Source of the DNA: Archivesica marissinica
Lineage: Eukaryota > Mollusca > Bivalvia > Venerida > Vesicomyidae
DNA: 64,000 nt
Assembly (NCBI GenBank): GCA_014843695.1
Contig: CM026397.1
Location: forward strand, 43,754,780-43,818,779
Direction: 5' to 3'
In this document: positions 1 to 13,752 of the stretch, one piece after another
How positions within the stretch are numbered: the stretch's first letter is position 1
Layout: the number at the start of each line of letters is the position of its first letter
Translations under genes and position numbers: made by a program
Notes under the pieces: generated by a model
What the model saw: the letters and a program-made list of their open reading frames with translations, nothing else
Told to the model about the DNA's origin: nothing
The model's database searches: none

Positions 1-340
1 CTGTCGTTTACTGTACACATATCACCAGCTGTTCTGTTGGATATCTGTCGTTTACTGTATACATATCACCAGCTGTTACTGTAGGATTGCTGTGGTTTAC
101 TGCATACATATCACCAGCTGTTCTGTAGGATTGCTGTGGTTTACTGTACACATATCACCAGCTGTTCTGTTGTATATCTGTCATTTACTGTACACATATC
201 ACCAGCTGTTCTGTTGGATATCTGTGGTTTACTGTACACATATCACCAGCTGTTCTGTAGGATATGTGTGGTTTACTGTACACATATCACCAGCTGTTAC
301 TGTTGGATATCTGTCATTTACTGGACACCTGGTACTGGTT
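1..340. repeat. 44 bp minisatellite, about 7.6 copies
   Basis: A tandem array with a 44 bp unit built around ACACATATCACCAGCTGTTC. It runs in from the left window edge and stops about 30 bases before the first USP exon, so it lies in the upstream intron. Units differ by a few substitutions and small indels. It contains neither the pyrimidine tract nor the AG of the exon. Short open frames across it are a by-product of the repetition. Confidence 0.9.
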
Positions 341-369
341 GTTATGAATTAGTTTTATGTATATTTCAG

Positions 370-437
370 TCTTGACGATTACAGCAAGCGGACAAACCTG
401 ATTGATAAGATCTTTGGTGGTTATCTGCGGTCACAAG
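370..437 (+). CDS. USP36: USP36/42-type ubiquitin-specific protease, internal exon 1 of 4 seen
   Basis: Deubiquitinating cysteine protease (UCH/USP, peptidase family C19) that removes ubiquitin from substrate proteins. This 68 nt exon follows a TATATTTCAG acceptor and ends at a GTATGC donor. It encodes 22 full codons, including the family signature IFGGYLRSQ that precedes the zinc-binding segment of the catalytic domain. It starts with one base closing a codon and ends with one base (G), which joins in phase to the exon at 13554. The Cys box lies upstream, outside the window. USP36 and USP42 share this signature. I prefer USP36 because, as far as I recall, invertebrates usually have a single USP36-type gene, but the choice is not proven by this fragment. 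Confidence 0.85.
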
Positions 438-570
438 GTATGCATAAAGTATTTATGAAAAGTAACTGTACGCCATCTTGTATATGTATGCATGATATAT
501 ATGTATTAATTATGGTATATCCTATGTGAGTAGAGTCAGCATCACATACTATCATACAAACCTTGTGGAA
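438..570. other. intron stretch, nothing recognised
   Basis: Ordinary AT-rich intronic sequence between the donor at 438 and the SINE at 571. It contains no open frame or repeat that I can name. Confidence 0.6.
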
Positions 571-784
571 GTCGTGATAGTTCGGTGCTTGCGGATTCGC
601 TTCATGTGCGAAAGTCCCGGAGTTCGAGCCCAGCTGGAGCTGTTATGATTGTGCCCTTAGGCAAGGCATTTAAATTCCACATGCCTCTTCTCTCTCCCTC
701 GTGGTGATGGATTCCATCAGGAATGAGATCTCGAGAGTGATTAATATAAGTTAATAGAACTTGTTTCGCAATCGAGCTCATAAA
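571..784 (+). mobile_element. tRNA-derived SINE, family A
   Basis: The head GTCGTGATAG...GGAGTTCGAGCCC has tRNA-like promoter boxes, with the B box GTTCGAGCC. The body contains CCCTTAGGCAAGGCATTTAA, and the tail contains TTAATATAAGTTAATAGAAC and CGCAATCGAGCT. Two further copies lie in the window, at 43520-43750 (+) and 53038-53233 (-), which fixes its limits. It lies in the USP intron, and the 63 bp array starts immediately at its 3' end. Confidence 0.85.
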
Positions 785-3700
785 CATAGCACTGCGGCAG
801 AGACAATGCCAAGCAAAATGTTGTAGATTTGTATAAACTAAACCTAGCATAGCACTGCGGCAGAGACAATGCCAAGCAAAATGTTGTAGATTTGTATAAA
901 CTAAACCTAGCATAGCACTGCGGCAGAGACAATGCCAAGTAAAATGTTGTAGATTTGTATAAACTAAACCTAGCATAGCACTGCGGCAGAGACAATGCCA
1001 AGTAAAATGTTGTAGATTTGTATAAACTAAACCTAGCATAGCACTGCGGCAGAGACAATGCCAAGCAAAATGTTGTAGATTTGTATAAACTAAACCTAGC
1101 ATAGCACTGCAGCAGAGACAATGCCAAGTAAAATGTTGTAGATTTGTATAAACTAAGCCTAACATAGCACTGCGGCAGAGACAATGCCAAGGAAAATGTT
1201 GTAGATTTGTATAAACTAAACCTAGCATAGCACTGCGGCAGAGACAATGCCAAGTAAAATGTTGTAGATTTGTATAAACTAAACCTAACGTAGCAGTGCG
1301 GCAGAGACAATGCCAAGTAAAATGTTGTAGATTGTATAAACTAAACCTAACATAGCACTGCGGCAGAGACAATGCCAAGTAAAATGTTGTAGATTTGTAT
1401 AAACTAAACCTAACATAGCACTGCGGCAGAGACAATGCCAAGCGCGGCAGAGACAATGCCAAGCAAAATGTTGTAGATTTGTATAAACTAAACCTAGCAT
1501 AGCACTGCGGCAGAGACAATGCCAAGTAAAATGTTGTAGATTTGTATAAACTAAACCTAACATAGCACTGCGGCAGAGACAATGCCAAGCAAAATGTTGT
1601 AGATTTGTATAAACTAAACCTAGCATAGCACTGCGGCAGAGACAATGCCAAGTAAAATGTTGTAGATTTGTATAAACTAAACCTAACGTAGCAGTGCGGC
1701 AGAGACAATGCCAAGTAAAATGTTGTAGATTTGTATAAACTAAACCTAACGTAGCACTGCGGCAGAGACAATGCCAAGTAAAATGTTGTAGATTTGTATA
1801 AACTAAACCTAGCATAGCACTGCGGCAGAGACAATGCCAAGCAAAATGTTGTAGATTGTATAAACTAAACCTAACATAGCACTGCGGCAGAGACAATGCC
1901 AAGCAAAATGTTGCAGATTTGTATAAACTAAACCTAACATAGCACTGCGGCAGAGACAATGCCAAGTAAAATGTTGTAGATTTGTATAACCTAAACCTAG
2001 CATAGCACTGCGGCAGAGACAATGTCAAGTAAAATGTTGTAGATTTGTATAAACTAAACATAACATAGCACTGCGGCAGAGACAATGCCAAGTAAAATGT
2101 TGTAGATTTGTATAAACTAAGCCTAACATAGCACTGCGGCAGAGACAATGCCAAGCAAAAGGTTGTAGATTTGTATAAACTAAACCTAGCATAGCACTGC
2201 GGCAGAGACAATGTCAAGTAAAATGTTGTAGATTTGTATAAACTAAGCCTAGCATAGCACTGCGGCAGATACAATGCCAAGTAAAATGTTGTAGATTTGT
2301 ATAAACTAAACCTAGCATAGCACTGCGGCAGAGACAATGCCAAGCAAAATGTTGTAGATTTGTATAAATTAAACCTAGCATAGCACTGTGGCAGAGACAA
2401 TGCCAAGCAAAATGTTGTAGATTTGTATAAACTAAACCTAGCATAGCACTGCGGCAGAGACAATGCCAAGTAAAATGTTGTAGATTTGTATAAACTAAAC
2501 CTAGCATAGCACTGCGGCAGAGACAATGCCAAGCAAAATGTTGTAGATTTGTATAAACTAAACCTAGCATAGCACTGCGGCAGAGACAATGCCAAGCAAA
2601 ATGTTGTAGATTTGTATAAACTAAACCTAGCATAGCACTGCGGCAGAGACAATGCCAAGCAAAATGTTGTAGATTTGTATAAACTAAGCCTAACATAGCA
2701 CTGCGGCAGAGACAATGCCAAGCAAAATGTTGTAGATTTGTATAAACTAAACCTAGCATAGCACTGCGGCAGAGACAATGCCAAGCAATATGTTGTAGAT
2801 TTGTATAAACTAAACCTAACATAGCACTGCGGCAGAGACAATGTCAAGTAAAATGTTGTAGATATGTATAAACTAAACCTAACATAGCACTGCGGCAGAG
2901 ACAATGCCAAGCAAAATGTTGTAGATTTGTATAAACTGAACCTAACATAGCACTGCGGCAGAGACAATGCCAAGCAAAATGTTGTAGATTTGTATAAACT
3001 AAACCTAACATAGCACTGCGGCAGAGACAATGTCAAGTAAAATGTTGTAGATATGTATAAACTAAACCTAACATAGCACTGCGGCAGAGACAATGCCAAG
3101 CAAAATGTTGTAGATTTGTATAAAGTAAACCTAACATAGCACTGCGGCAGAGACAATGTCAAGTAAAATGTTGTAGATATGTATAAACTAAACCTAACAT
3201 AGCACTGCGGCAGAGACAATGCCAAGCAAAATGTTGTAGATTTGTATAAACTAAACCTAACATAGCACTGCGGCAGAGACAATGTCAAGTAAAATGTTGT
3301 AGATTTGTATAAACTAAACCTAACATAGCACTGCAGCAGAGACAATGTCAAGTAAAATGTTGTAGATATGTATAAACTAAGCCTAACATAGCACTGCGGC
3401 AGAGACAATGCCAAGCAAAATGTTGTAGATTTGTATAAACTAAACCTAACATAGCACTGCGGCAGAGACAATGCCAAGTAAAATGTTGTAGATTTGTATA
3501 AACTAAACCTAACATAGCACTGCGGCAGAGACAATGTCAAGTAAAATGTTGTAGATATGTATAAACTAAACCTAACATAGCACTGCGGCAGAGACAATGC
3601 CAAGCAAAATGTTGTAGATTTGTATAAACTAAACCTAACATAGCACTGCGGCAGAGACAATGTCAAGTAAAATGTTGTAGATTTGTATAAACTAAACCAA

Positions 3701-6700
3701 GCAAAGCACTTCGGCAGAGACAATGCCAAGTAAAATGTTGTAGATTTGTATAAACTAAACCTAGCATAGCACTGCGGCAGAGACAATGCCAAGCAAAATG
3801 TTGTAGATTTGTATAAACTAAACCTAGTATAGCACTGTGGCAGAGACAATGCCAAGCAAAATGTTGTAGATTTGTATAAACTAAACCTAGCATAGCACTG
3901 CGGCAGAGACAATGTCAAGTAAAATGTTGTAGATATGTATAAACTAAACCTAACATAGCACTGCGGCAGAGACAATGCCAAGGAAAATGTTGTAGATTTG
4001 TATAAACTGAACCTAACATAGCACTGCGGCAGAGACAATGCCAAGCAAAATGTTGTAGATTTGTATAAACTAAACCTAACATAGCACTGCGGCAGAGACA
4101 ATGTCAAGTAAAATGTTGTAGATATGTATAAACTAAACCTAACATAGCACTGCGGCAGAGACAATGCCAAGCAAAATGTTGTAGATTTGTATAAACTATA
4201 CCTAGCATAGCACTGCGGCAGAGACAATGCCAAGTAAAATGTTGTAGATTTGTATAAACTAAACCTAACATAGCACTGCGGCAGAGACAATGCGAAGCAA
4301 AATGTTGTAGATTTGTATAAACTAAACCTAGCATAGCCCTGCGGCAGAGACAATGTCAAGTAAAATGTTGTAGATTTGTATAAACTAAACCTAGCATAGC
4401 ACTGCGGCAGAGACAATGCCAAGTAAAATGTTGTAGATTTGTATAAACTAAACCTAGCATAGCACTGCGGCAGAGACAATGCCAAGCAAAATGTTGTAGA
4501 TTTGTATAAACTAAACCTAGCATAGCACTGTGGCAGAGACAATGCCAAGCAAAATGTTGTAGATTTGTATAAACTAAACCTAGCATAGCACTGCGGCAGA
4601 GACAATGCCAAGTAAAATGTTGTAGATTTGTATAAACTAAACCTAGCATAGCACTGCGGCAGAGACAATGCTAAGCAAAATGTTGTAGATTTGTATAAAC
4701 TAAACCTAGCATAGCACTGCGGCAGAGACAATGCCAAGCAAAATGTTGTAGATTTGTATAAACTAAACCTAGCATAGCACTGCGGCAGAGACAATGCCAA
4801 GCAAAATGTTGTAGATTTGTATAAACTAAGCCTAACATAACACTGTGGCAGAGACAATGCCAAGCAAAATGTTGTAGATTTGTATAAACTAAGCCTAACA
4901 TAGCACTGCGGCAGAGAAAATGCCAAGCAAAATGTTGTAGATTTGTATAAACTAAGCCTAACATAGCACTGCGGCAGAGACTATGCGAAGCAAAATGTTG
5001 TAGATTTGTATAAACTAAACATAACATAGCACTGCGGCAGAGACAATGCCAAGTAAAATGTTGTAGATTTGTATAAACTAAGCCTAACATAGCACTGCGG
5101 CAGAGACAATGCCAAGTAAAATGTTGTAGATTTGTATAAACTAAACCTAACATAGCACTGCAGCAGAGACAATGCCAAGTAAAATGTTGTAGATTTGTAT
5201 AAACTAAACCTAACATAGCACTGCGGCAGAGACAATGCCAAGTAAAATGTTGTAGATTTGTATAAACTAAACCTAGCATAGCACTGCGGCAGAGACAATG
5301 CCAAGCAAAATGTTGTAGATTTGTATAAACTAAACCTAGCATAGCACTGCGGCAGAGACAATGTCAAGTAAAATGTTGTAGATTTGTATAAACTAAACCT
5401 AACATAGCACTGTGGCAGAGACAATGCCAAGCAAAATGTTGTAGATTTGTATAAACTAAACCTAACATAGCACTGTGGCAGAGACAATTTCAAGCAAAAT
5501 GTTGTAGATTTGTATAAACTAAACCTAGCATAGCACTGCGGCAGAGACAATGCCAAGCAAAATGTTGTAGATTTGTATAAACTGAACCTAGCATAGCACT
5601 GCGGCAGAGACAATGCCAAGTAAAATGTTGTAGATTTGTATAAAGTAAACCTAGCATAGCACTACGGCAGAGACAATGCCAAGCAAAATGTTGTAGATTT
5701 GTATAAACTATACCTAGCATAGCACTGCGGCAGAGACAATGCCAAGTAAAATGTTGTAGATTTGTATAAACTAAACCTAACATAGCACTGCGGCAGAGAC
5801 AATGCCAAGCAAAATGTTGTAGATTTGTATAAACTAAACCTAGCATAGCCCTGCGGCAGAGACAATGTCAAGTAAAATGTTGTAGATTTGTATAAACTAA
5901 ACCTAGCATAGCACTGCGGCAGAGACAATGCCAAGGAAAATGTTGTAGATTTGTATAAACTAAACCTAGCATAGCACTGCGGCAGAGACAATGCCAAGCA
6001 AAATGTTGTAGATTTGTATAAACTAAACCTAGCATAGCACTACGGCAGAGACAATGCCAAGCAAAATGTTGTAGATTTGTATAAACTAAGCCTAGCATAG
6101 CACTGCGGCAGAGACAATGCCAAGTAAAATGTTGTAGATTTGTATAAACTAAACCTAACATAGCACTGCGGCAGAGACAATGCCAAGTAAAATGTTGTAG
6201 ATTTGTATAAACTAAACCAAACATAGCACTGCGGCAGAGACAATGCCAAGTAAAATGTTGTAGATTTGTATAAACTAAACCTAGCATAGCACTGCGGCAG
6301 AGACAATGCCAAGCAAAATGTTGTAGATTTGTATAAACTAAACCTAGCATAGCACTGCGGCAGAGACAATGTCAAGTAAAATGTTGTAGATTTGTATAAA
6401 CTAAACCTAACATAGCACTGTGGCAGAGACAATGCCAAGCAAAATGTTGTAGATTTGTATAAACTAAACCTAACATAGCACTGCGGCAGAGACAATGCCA
6501 AGCAAAATGTTGTAGATTTGTATAAACTGAACCTAGCATAGCACTGCGGCAGAGACAATGCCAAGTAAAATGTTGTAGATTTGTATAAACTAAACCTAGC
6601 ATAGCACTACGGCAGAGACAATGCCAAGCAAAATGTTGTAGATTTGTATAAACTAAACCTAGCATAGCACTGCGGCAGAGACAATGCCAAGTAAAATGTT

Positions 6701-9700
6701 GTAGATTTGTATAAACTAAACCTAACATAGCATTGCGGCAGAGACAATGCCAAGCAAAATGTTGTAGATTTGTATAAACTAAACCTAGCATAGCCCTGCG
6801 GCAGAGACAATGTCAAGTAAAATGTTGTAGATTTGTATAAACTAAACCTAGCATAGCCCTGCGGCAGAGACAATGTCAAGTAAAATGTTGTAGATTTGTA
6901 TAAACTAAACCTAGCATAGCACTGCGGCAGAGACAATGCCAAGCAAAATGTTGTAGATTTGTATAAACTAAACCTAGCATAGCACTGTGGCAGAGACAAT
7001 GCCAAGCAAAATGTTGTAGATTTGTATAAACTAAACCTAGCACTAGCATGCGGCAGAGACAATGCCAAGTAAAATGTTGTAGATTGTATAAAAACTAAAC
7101 TAGCATAGCACTGCGGAGAGACAATGCCAAGCAAAATGTTGTAGATTTGTATAAACTAAACCTAGCATGGCACTGCGGCAGAGACAATGCGAAGCAAAAT
7201 GTTGAAGATTTGTATAAACTAAACCTAGCATAGCACTGCGGCAGAGACAATGCCAAGCAAAATGTTGTAGATTTGTATAAACTGAACCTAGCATAGCACT
7301 GCGGCAGAGATAATGCCAAGTAAAATGTTGTAGATTTGTATAAACTAAACCTAGCATAGCACTACGGCAGAGACAATGCCAATCAAAATGTTGTAGATTT
7401 GTATAAACTATACCTAGCATAGCACTGCGGCAGAGACAATGCCAAGTAAAATGTTGTAGATTTGTATAAACTAAACCTAACATAGCACTGCGGCAGAGAC
7501 AATGCCAAGCAAAATGTTGTAGATTTGTATAAACTAAACCTAGCAAAGCCCTGCGGCAGAGACAATGTCAAGTAAAATGTTGTAGATTTGTATAAACTAA
7601 ACCTAGCATAGCACTGCGGCAGAGACAATACCAAGTAAAATGTTGTAGATTTGTATAAACTAAACCTAGCATAGCACTGCGGCAGAGACAATGCCAAGCA
7701 AAATGTTGTAGATTTGTATAAACTAAACCTAGCATAGCACTGCGGCAGAGACAATGCCAAGCAAAATGTTGTAGATTTGTATAAACTAAGCCTAGCATAG
7801 CACTGCGGCAGAGACAATGTCAAGTAAAATGTTGTAGATTTGTATAAACTAAACCTAACATAGCACTGTGGCAGAGACAATGCCAAGCAAAATGTTGTAG
7901 ATTTGTATAAACTAAACCTAACATAGCACTGCGGCAGAGACAATTTCAAGCAAAATGTTGTAGATTTGTATAAACTAAACCTAGCATAGCACTGCGGCAG
8001 AGACAATGCCAAGCAAAATGTTGTAGATTTGTATAAACTGAACCTAGCATAGCACTGCGGCAGAGATAATGCCAAGTAAAATGTTGTAGATTTGTATAAA
8101 CTAACCTAGCATAGCACTACGGCAGAGACAATGCCAATCAAAATGTGTAGATTTGTATAAACTATACTAGCATAGCACTGCGGCAGAGACAATGCCAAGT
8201 AAAATGTTGTAGATTTGTATAAACTAAACCTACATAGCACTGCGGCAGAGACAATGCCAAGCAAAATGTTGTAGATTTGTATAAACTAAACCTAGCAAAG
8301 CCTGCGGCAGAGACAATGTCAAGTAAATGTTGTAGATTTGTATAAACTAAACCTAGCATAGCACTGCGCCGAGACAATGCCAAGTAAAATGTTGTAGATT
8401 TGTATAAAACTAAACCTAGATAGCACTGCGGCAGAGACAATGCCAAGCAAATGTTGTAGATTTATAAAACTAAACTAGCATAGCACTGTGCAGAGACAAT
8501 GCCAAGCAAAATGTTGTAGATTTGTATAAACTAAACCTAGCATAGCACTGCGGCAGAGACAATGCCAAGCAAAATGTTGTAGATTTGTATAAACTAAGCC
8601 TAGCATAGCACTGCGGCAGAGACAATGCCAAGCAAAATGTTGTAGATTTGTATAAACTAAACCTAACATAGCACTGCGGCAGAGACAATGCCAAGCAAAA
8701 TGTTGTAGATTTGTATAAACTAAACCTAGCATAGCACTGCGGCAGAGACAATGTCAAGCAAAATGTTGTAGATTTGTATAAACTAAACCTAACATAGCAC
8801 TGCAGCAGAGACAATGTCAAGTAAAATGTTGTAGATATGTATAAACTAAACCTAACATAGCACTGCGGCAGAGACAATGCCAAGCAAAATGTTGTAGATT
8901 TGTATAAACTAAACCTAACATAGCACTGCGGCAGAGACAATGCCAAGTAAAATGTTGTAGATTTGTATAAACTAAACCTAACATAGCACTGCAGCAGAGA
9001 CAATGTCAAGCAAAATGTTTGTGATATGTATAAACTAAACCTAACATAGCACTGCGGCAGAGACAATGCGAAGCAAAATGTTGTAGATTTGTATAAACTA
9101 AACCTAACATAGCACTGCGGCAGAGACAATGTCAAGTAAAATGTTGTAGATTTGTATAAACTAAAGTTGTAGATTTGTATAAACTAAACCTAACATAGCA
9201 CTGCGGCAGAGACAATGCCAAGTAAAATGTTGTAGATTTGTATAAACTAAACCTAACATAGCACTGCGGCAGAGACAATGCCAAGTAAAATGTTGTAGAT
9301 TTGTATAAACTAAACCTAACATAGCACTGCGGCAGAGACAATGCCAAGTAAAATGTTGTAGATTTGTATAAACTAAACCTAACATAGCACTGCGGCAGAG
9401 ACAATGCCAAGTAAAATGTTGTAGATTTGTATAAACTAAACCTAACATAGCACTGCGGCAGAGACAATGCCAAGCAAAATGTTGTAGATTTGTATAAACT
9501 AAACCTAGCATAGCACTGCGGCAGAGACAATGCCAAGCAAAATGTTGTAGATTTGTATAAACTAAACCTAGCATAGCACTGCGGCAGAGACAATGCCAAG
9601 TAAAATGTTGTAGATTTGTATAAACTAAACCTAACATAGCACTGCGGCAGAGACAATGCCAAGTAAAATGTTGTAGATTTGTATAAACTAAACCTAGCAT

Positions 9701-11186
9701 AGCACTGCGGCAGAGACAATGCCAAGCAAAATGTTGTAGATTTGTATAAACTAAACCTAGCATAGCACTGCGGCAGAGACAATGCCAAGTAAAATGTTGT
9801 AGATTTGTATAAACTAAACCTAACATAGCACTGCGGCAGAGACAATGCCAAGCAAAATGTTGTAGATTTGTATAAACTAAACCTAACATAGCACTGCGGC
9901 AGAGACAATGCCAAGCAAAATGTTGTAGATTTGTATAAACTAAACCTAACATAGCACTGCGGCAGAGACAATGCCAAGCAAAATGTTGTAGATTTGTATA
10001 AACTAAACCTAACATAGCACTGCGGCAGAGACAATGCCAAGCAAAATGTTGTAGATTTGTATAAACTAAACCTAACATAGCACTGCGGCAGAGACAATGC
10101 CAAGCAAAATGTTGTAGATTTGTATAAACTAAACCTAACATAGCACTGCGGCAGANNNNNNNNNNNNNNNNNNNNNNNNNNNNNNNNNNNNNNNNNNNNN
10201 NNNNNNNNNNNNNNNNNNNNNNNNNNNNNNNNNNNNNNNNNNNNNNNNNNNNNNNNNNNNNNNNNNNNNNNNNNNNNNNNNNNNNNNNNNNNNNNNNNNN
10301 NNNNNNNNNNNNNNNNNNNNNNNNNNNNNNNNNNNNNNNNNNNNNNNNNNNNNNNNNNNNNNNNNNNNNNNNNNNNNNNNNNNNNNNNNNNNNNNNNNNN
10401 NNNNNNNNNNNNNNNNNNNNNNNNNNNNNNNNNNNNNNNNNNNNNNNNNNNNNNNNNNNNNNNNNNNNNNNNNNNNNNNNNNNNNNNNNNNNNNNNNNNN
10501 NNNNNNNNNNNNNNNNNNNNNNNNNNNNNNNNNNNNNNNNNNNNNNNNNNNNNNNNNNNNNNNNNNNNNNNNNNNNNNNNNNNNNNNNNNNNNNNNNNNN
10601 NNNNNNNNNNNNNNNNNNNNNNNNNNNNNNNNNNNNNNNNNNNNNNNNNNNNNNNNNNNNNNNNNNNNNNNNNNNNNNNNNNNNNNNNNNNNNNNNNNNN
10701 NNNNNNNNNNNNNNNNNNNNNNNNNNNNNNNNNNNNNNNNNNNNNNNNNNNNNNNNNNNNNNNNNNNNNNNNNNNNNNNNNNNNNNNNNNNNNNNNNNNN
10801 NNNNNNNNNNNNNNNNNNNNNNNNNNNNNNNNNNNNNNNNNNNNNNNNNNNNNNNNNNNNNNNNNNNNNNNNNNNNNNNNNNNNNNNNNNNNNNNNNNNN
10901 NNNNNNNNNNNNNNNNNNNNNNNNNNNNNNNNNNNNNNNNNNNNNNNNNNNNNNNNNNNNNNNNNNNNNNNNNNNNNNNNNNNNNNNNNNNNNNNNNNNN
11001 NNNNNNNNNNNNNNNNNNNNNNNNNNNNNNNNNNNNNNNNNNNNNNNNNNNNNNNNNNNNNNNNNNNNNNNNNNNNNNNNNNNNNNNNNNNNNNNNNNNN
11101 NNNNNNNNNNNNNNNNNNNNNNNNNNNNNNNNNNNNNNNNNNNNNNNNNNNNNNNACAATGTCAAGTAAAATGTTGTAGATATGCC
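785..11186. repeat. 63 bp minisatellite, about 149 visible copies, crossing a scaffold gap
   Basis: The unit is 63 bp (core GCACTGCGGCAGAGACAATG) with few substitutions. Because 63 is divisible by three, the - strand is open for up to about 1200 codons in overlapping frames with no codon bias; these are not genes. Stretches at 7020-7140 and 8100-8480 are rich in one-base deletions, while 9170-10155 is nearly homogeneous and starts with a broken unit near 9165. The array resumes at 11156 after the Ns, so the gap falls inside it and its true length is unknown. It lies within the USP intron. Confidence 0.95.
10156..11155. other. assembly gap, exactly 1000 N
   Basis: Exactly 1000 Ns inside the 63 bp array. 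The round number, identical to the second gap, indicates a placeholder of unknown true size. Confidence 0.98.
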
Positions 11187-11343
11187 TCTTTTATGGTTTG
11201 TAAATAGCAGTAAATGCAAATGGCGTTGCGATAATTACATGATTTTCCTTAAAATATCGCTGTACAAGTGTATGTATGTTCCATAGAATTAGCTAACCAC
11301 AGCCCTTATTTTGTATATAACCGTATATGTGATCAATAAGAAA

Positions 11344-12364
11344 CTTACAGTTTGACCCTCCCATAATTACATCATTACTGACAGTGTACCCCTCCCACAA
11401 TTACATCATTACTGACAGTGTACCCCTCCCACAATTACATCATTACTTACCGTGTACCCCTCCCACAATTACATCATTACTGACAGTGTACCCCTCCCAC
11501 AATTACATCATTACTGACAGTGTACCCCTCCCACAATTACATCATTACTTACAGTTTACCCCTCCCACAATTACATCATTACTTACAGTGTACCCCTCCC
11601 ACAATTACATCATTACTGACAGTGTACCCCTCCCACAATTACATCATTACTGACAGTGTACCCCTCCCACAATTACATCATTACTGACAGTGTACCCCTC
11701 CCACAATTACATCATTACTTACAGTTTACCCCTCCCACAATTACATCATTACTTACAGTGTACCCCTCCCACAATTACATCATTACTGACAGTGTACCCC
11801 TCCCACAATTACATCATTACTGACAGTGTACCTCTCCCACAATTACATCATTACTTACAGTTTACCCCTCCCACAATTACATCATTACTTACAGTGTACC
11901 CCTCCCACAATTACATCATTACTTACAGTTTACCCCTCCCATAATTACATCATTACTTACAGTGTGCCCCTCCCATAATTACATCATTACTTACAGTGTA
12001 CCCCTCCCACAATTACATCATTACTTACAGTGTACCCCTCCCACAATTACATCGTTACTTACAGTGTACCCCTCCCACAATTACATCATTACTTACAGTT
12101 TACCCCTCCCACTATTACATCATTACTTACAGTTTACCCCTCCCATAATTACATCATTACTTACAGTTTACCCCTCCCACGATTACATCATTACTTACAG
12201 TGTACCCCTCCCACAATTACATCATAACTTACAGTGTACCCCTCCCACTATTACATCATTACTTACAGTTTACCCCTCCCATAATTACATCATTACTTAC
12301 AGTGTACCCCTCCCACACTTACATCATTACTTACAGTGTACCCCTCCCACAATTACATCATTGC
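11344..12364. repeat. 34 bp minisatellite, about 30 copies
   Basis: The unit is CCCCTCCCACAATTACATCA followed by TTACTTACAGTGTA (34 bp). Variants ACTTACAG and ACTGACAG alternate. Each unit resembles a weak splice acceptor (TTACTTACAG), but no protein similarity follows. It lies in the USP intron between exons 1 and 2. Confidence 0.93.
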
Positions 12365-12365
12365 T

Positions 12366-13127
12366 TCATCTTGATGCTCACTGTATGACAGCAGCCATGG
12401 TGCAGGCGCATTGAGTAGGTGTACGCACACATGCTCACAGTGTGACAGTAGCCATGGTGCAGGCACATTGAGTAGGTGTACGCACACACGCTCACTGTCT
12501 GACAGTAGCCATGAGGCAGGCGCATTGAGTAGGTGTACGCACACACGCTCACTGTGACAGCAGCCATGGTGCATACGCATTGAGTAGGTGTACGCACACA
12601 CGCTCACTGTGTGACAGCAGCCATGGTGCATACGCATTGAGTAGGTGTACGCACACACGCTCACTGTGTGACAGTAGCCATGGTGCATACGCATTGAGTA
12701 GGTGTACACACACACGCTCACTGTGTGACAGTAGCCATGGTGCAGGCGCATTGAGTAGGTGTACGCACACACGCTCACTGTGTGACAGCAGTCATGGTGC
12801 ATACGCATTGAGTAGGTGTACGCACACACACTCACTGTGTGACAGTAACCATGGTGCAGGCACATTGAGTAGGTGTACGCACACACGCTCACTGTGTGAC
12901 AGTAGCCATGGTGCAGGCGCATTGAGTAGGTGTACGCACACACGCTCACTGTGTGACAGCAGCCATGGTGCAGGCGCATTGAGTAGGTGTACGCACACAC
13001 GCTCACTGTGTGACAGCAGCCATGGTGCAGGCGCATTGAGTAGGTGTACGCACACACGCTCACTGTGTGACAGCAGCCATGGTGCAGGCACATTGAGTAG
13101 GTGTACGCACACACGCTCGTTTTGACA
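12366..13127. repeat. 57 bp minisatellite, about 13 copies
   Basis: The unit is 57 bp with core GAGTAGGTGTACGCACACAC followed by GCTCACTGTGTGACAG. Frames on both strands stay open because 57 is a multiple of three. It abuts the 34 bp array with no spacer. Confidence 0.93.
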
Positions 13128-13360
13128 GTTTGCTCCGTCCAATTTTACATCATGCCTATGGTGTGCACAGATCTACATGTATAGTGCATTGAACTCCACT
13201 AGCCGAGTTGTGCATGTGTATTCTGTCTGCATCTCGGTAGGTGGAGCGTCCAATATCCAATATAGACTTTTAATCAATAATTAACATATTGGGTTCATAA
13301 AAAACAAACGTCTTAATATGGAAATAATTTCGTCATTTTTTAAATGCAATAGAGTCTTTT

Positions 13361-13511
13361 GATTGGTTTACAAACTGTAATATACATTATAGACATACAC
13401 TTTTTTTCTGCATTGGTTTACAAACTGTAATATACATTATAGACATAAACTTTTTCTCTGCATTGGTTTACAAACTGTAATATACATTATAGACATACAC
13501 TTTTTCTCTGC
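13361..13511. repeat. 50 bp direct repeat, 3 copies
   Basis: Three near-identical copies of a unit of about 50 bp starting ATTGGTTTACAAACTGTAAT and ending in a pyrimidine run CTTTTTCTCTG. The last copy ends 42 bases before USP exon 2, so the triplication lies where the branch point and pyrimidine tract could be. The acceptor AG is not included. Confidence 0.9.
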
Positions 13512-13553
13512 AACCTTCAAGGCCAAAAGTGAGAGTTTGCTCATTATTTGCAG

Positions 13554-13701
13554 TTTGCTGCTGTAGCTGCGGTCATAAGTCGAGCACTTATGATCCTCTC
13601 CTCGATCTCTCTCTGGATTTACAGCCTACACTCATTCAAGCCTTTGACAAGTTTGTCACAGCAGACACACTTGAAGGGGACAACGCATACAACTGTCAGA
13701 G
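13554..13701 (+). CDS. USP36: USP36/42-type ubiquitin-specific protease, internal exon 2
   Basis: A 148 nt exon with acceptor TTATTTGCAG and donor GTATAT. It starts with two bases that close the codon left by exon 1, giving 48 codons plus two bases. It encodes the first CxxC of the USP zinc ribbon (C-C-S-C-G-H-K-S), then STYDPLLDLSLDL and LEGDNAYNC, where the second CxxC starts. Spacing and residues match the USP36/42 catalytic domain. An upstream acceptor at 13521 is also in phase, but it would insert 11 residues between LRSQ and the zinc site that the family lacks, so I chose 13554. The exon has no catalytic residue; it belongs to the fingers subdomain. Confidence 0.9.
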
Positions 13702-13752
13702 GTATATTTCTAAACTGTGTATAATTGTTTTAGTGTATAATTATTAAGTTTT

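Noticed and set aside
1285..4926. Open - frame of about 1200 codons with 21-residue repeats
   Set aside because: It equals the 63 bp array; overlapping frames are equally open, no start or splice context exists, and it lies in a USP intron.
12353..13142. Cys/His-rich 19-residue repeats resembling zinc-finger motifs (YTYSMRLHHGCCHTVSVC)
   Set aside because: The period is 57 bp with all alternative frames open too, and no C2H2 spacing is kept; it is the 57 bp minisatellite.
13521..13553. An upstream in-phase acceptor for USP exon 2
   Set aside because: It would add 11 residues before the zinc CxxC that USP36/42 proteins do not have, and its pyrimidine tract is poorer.
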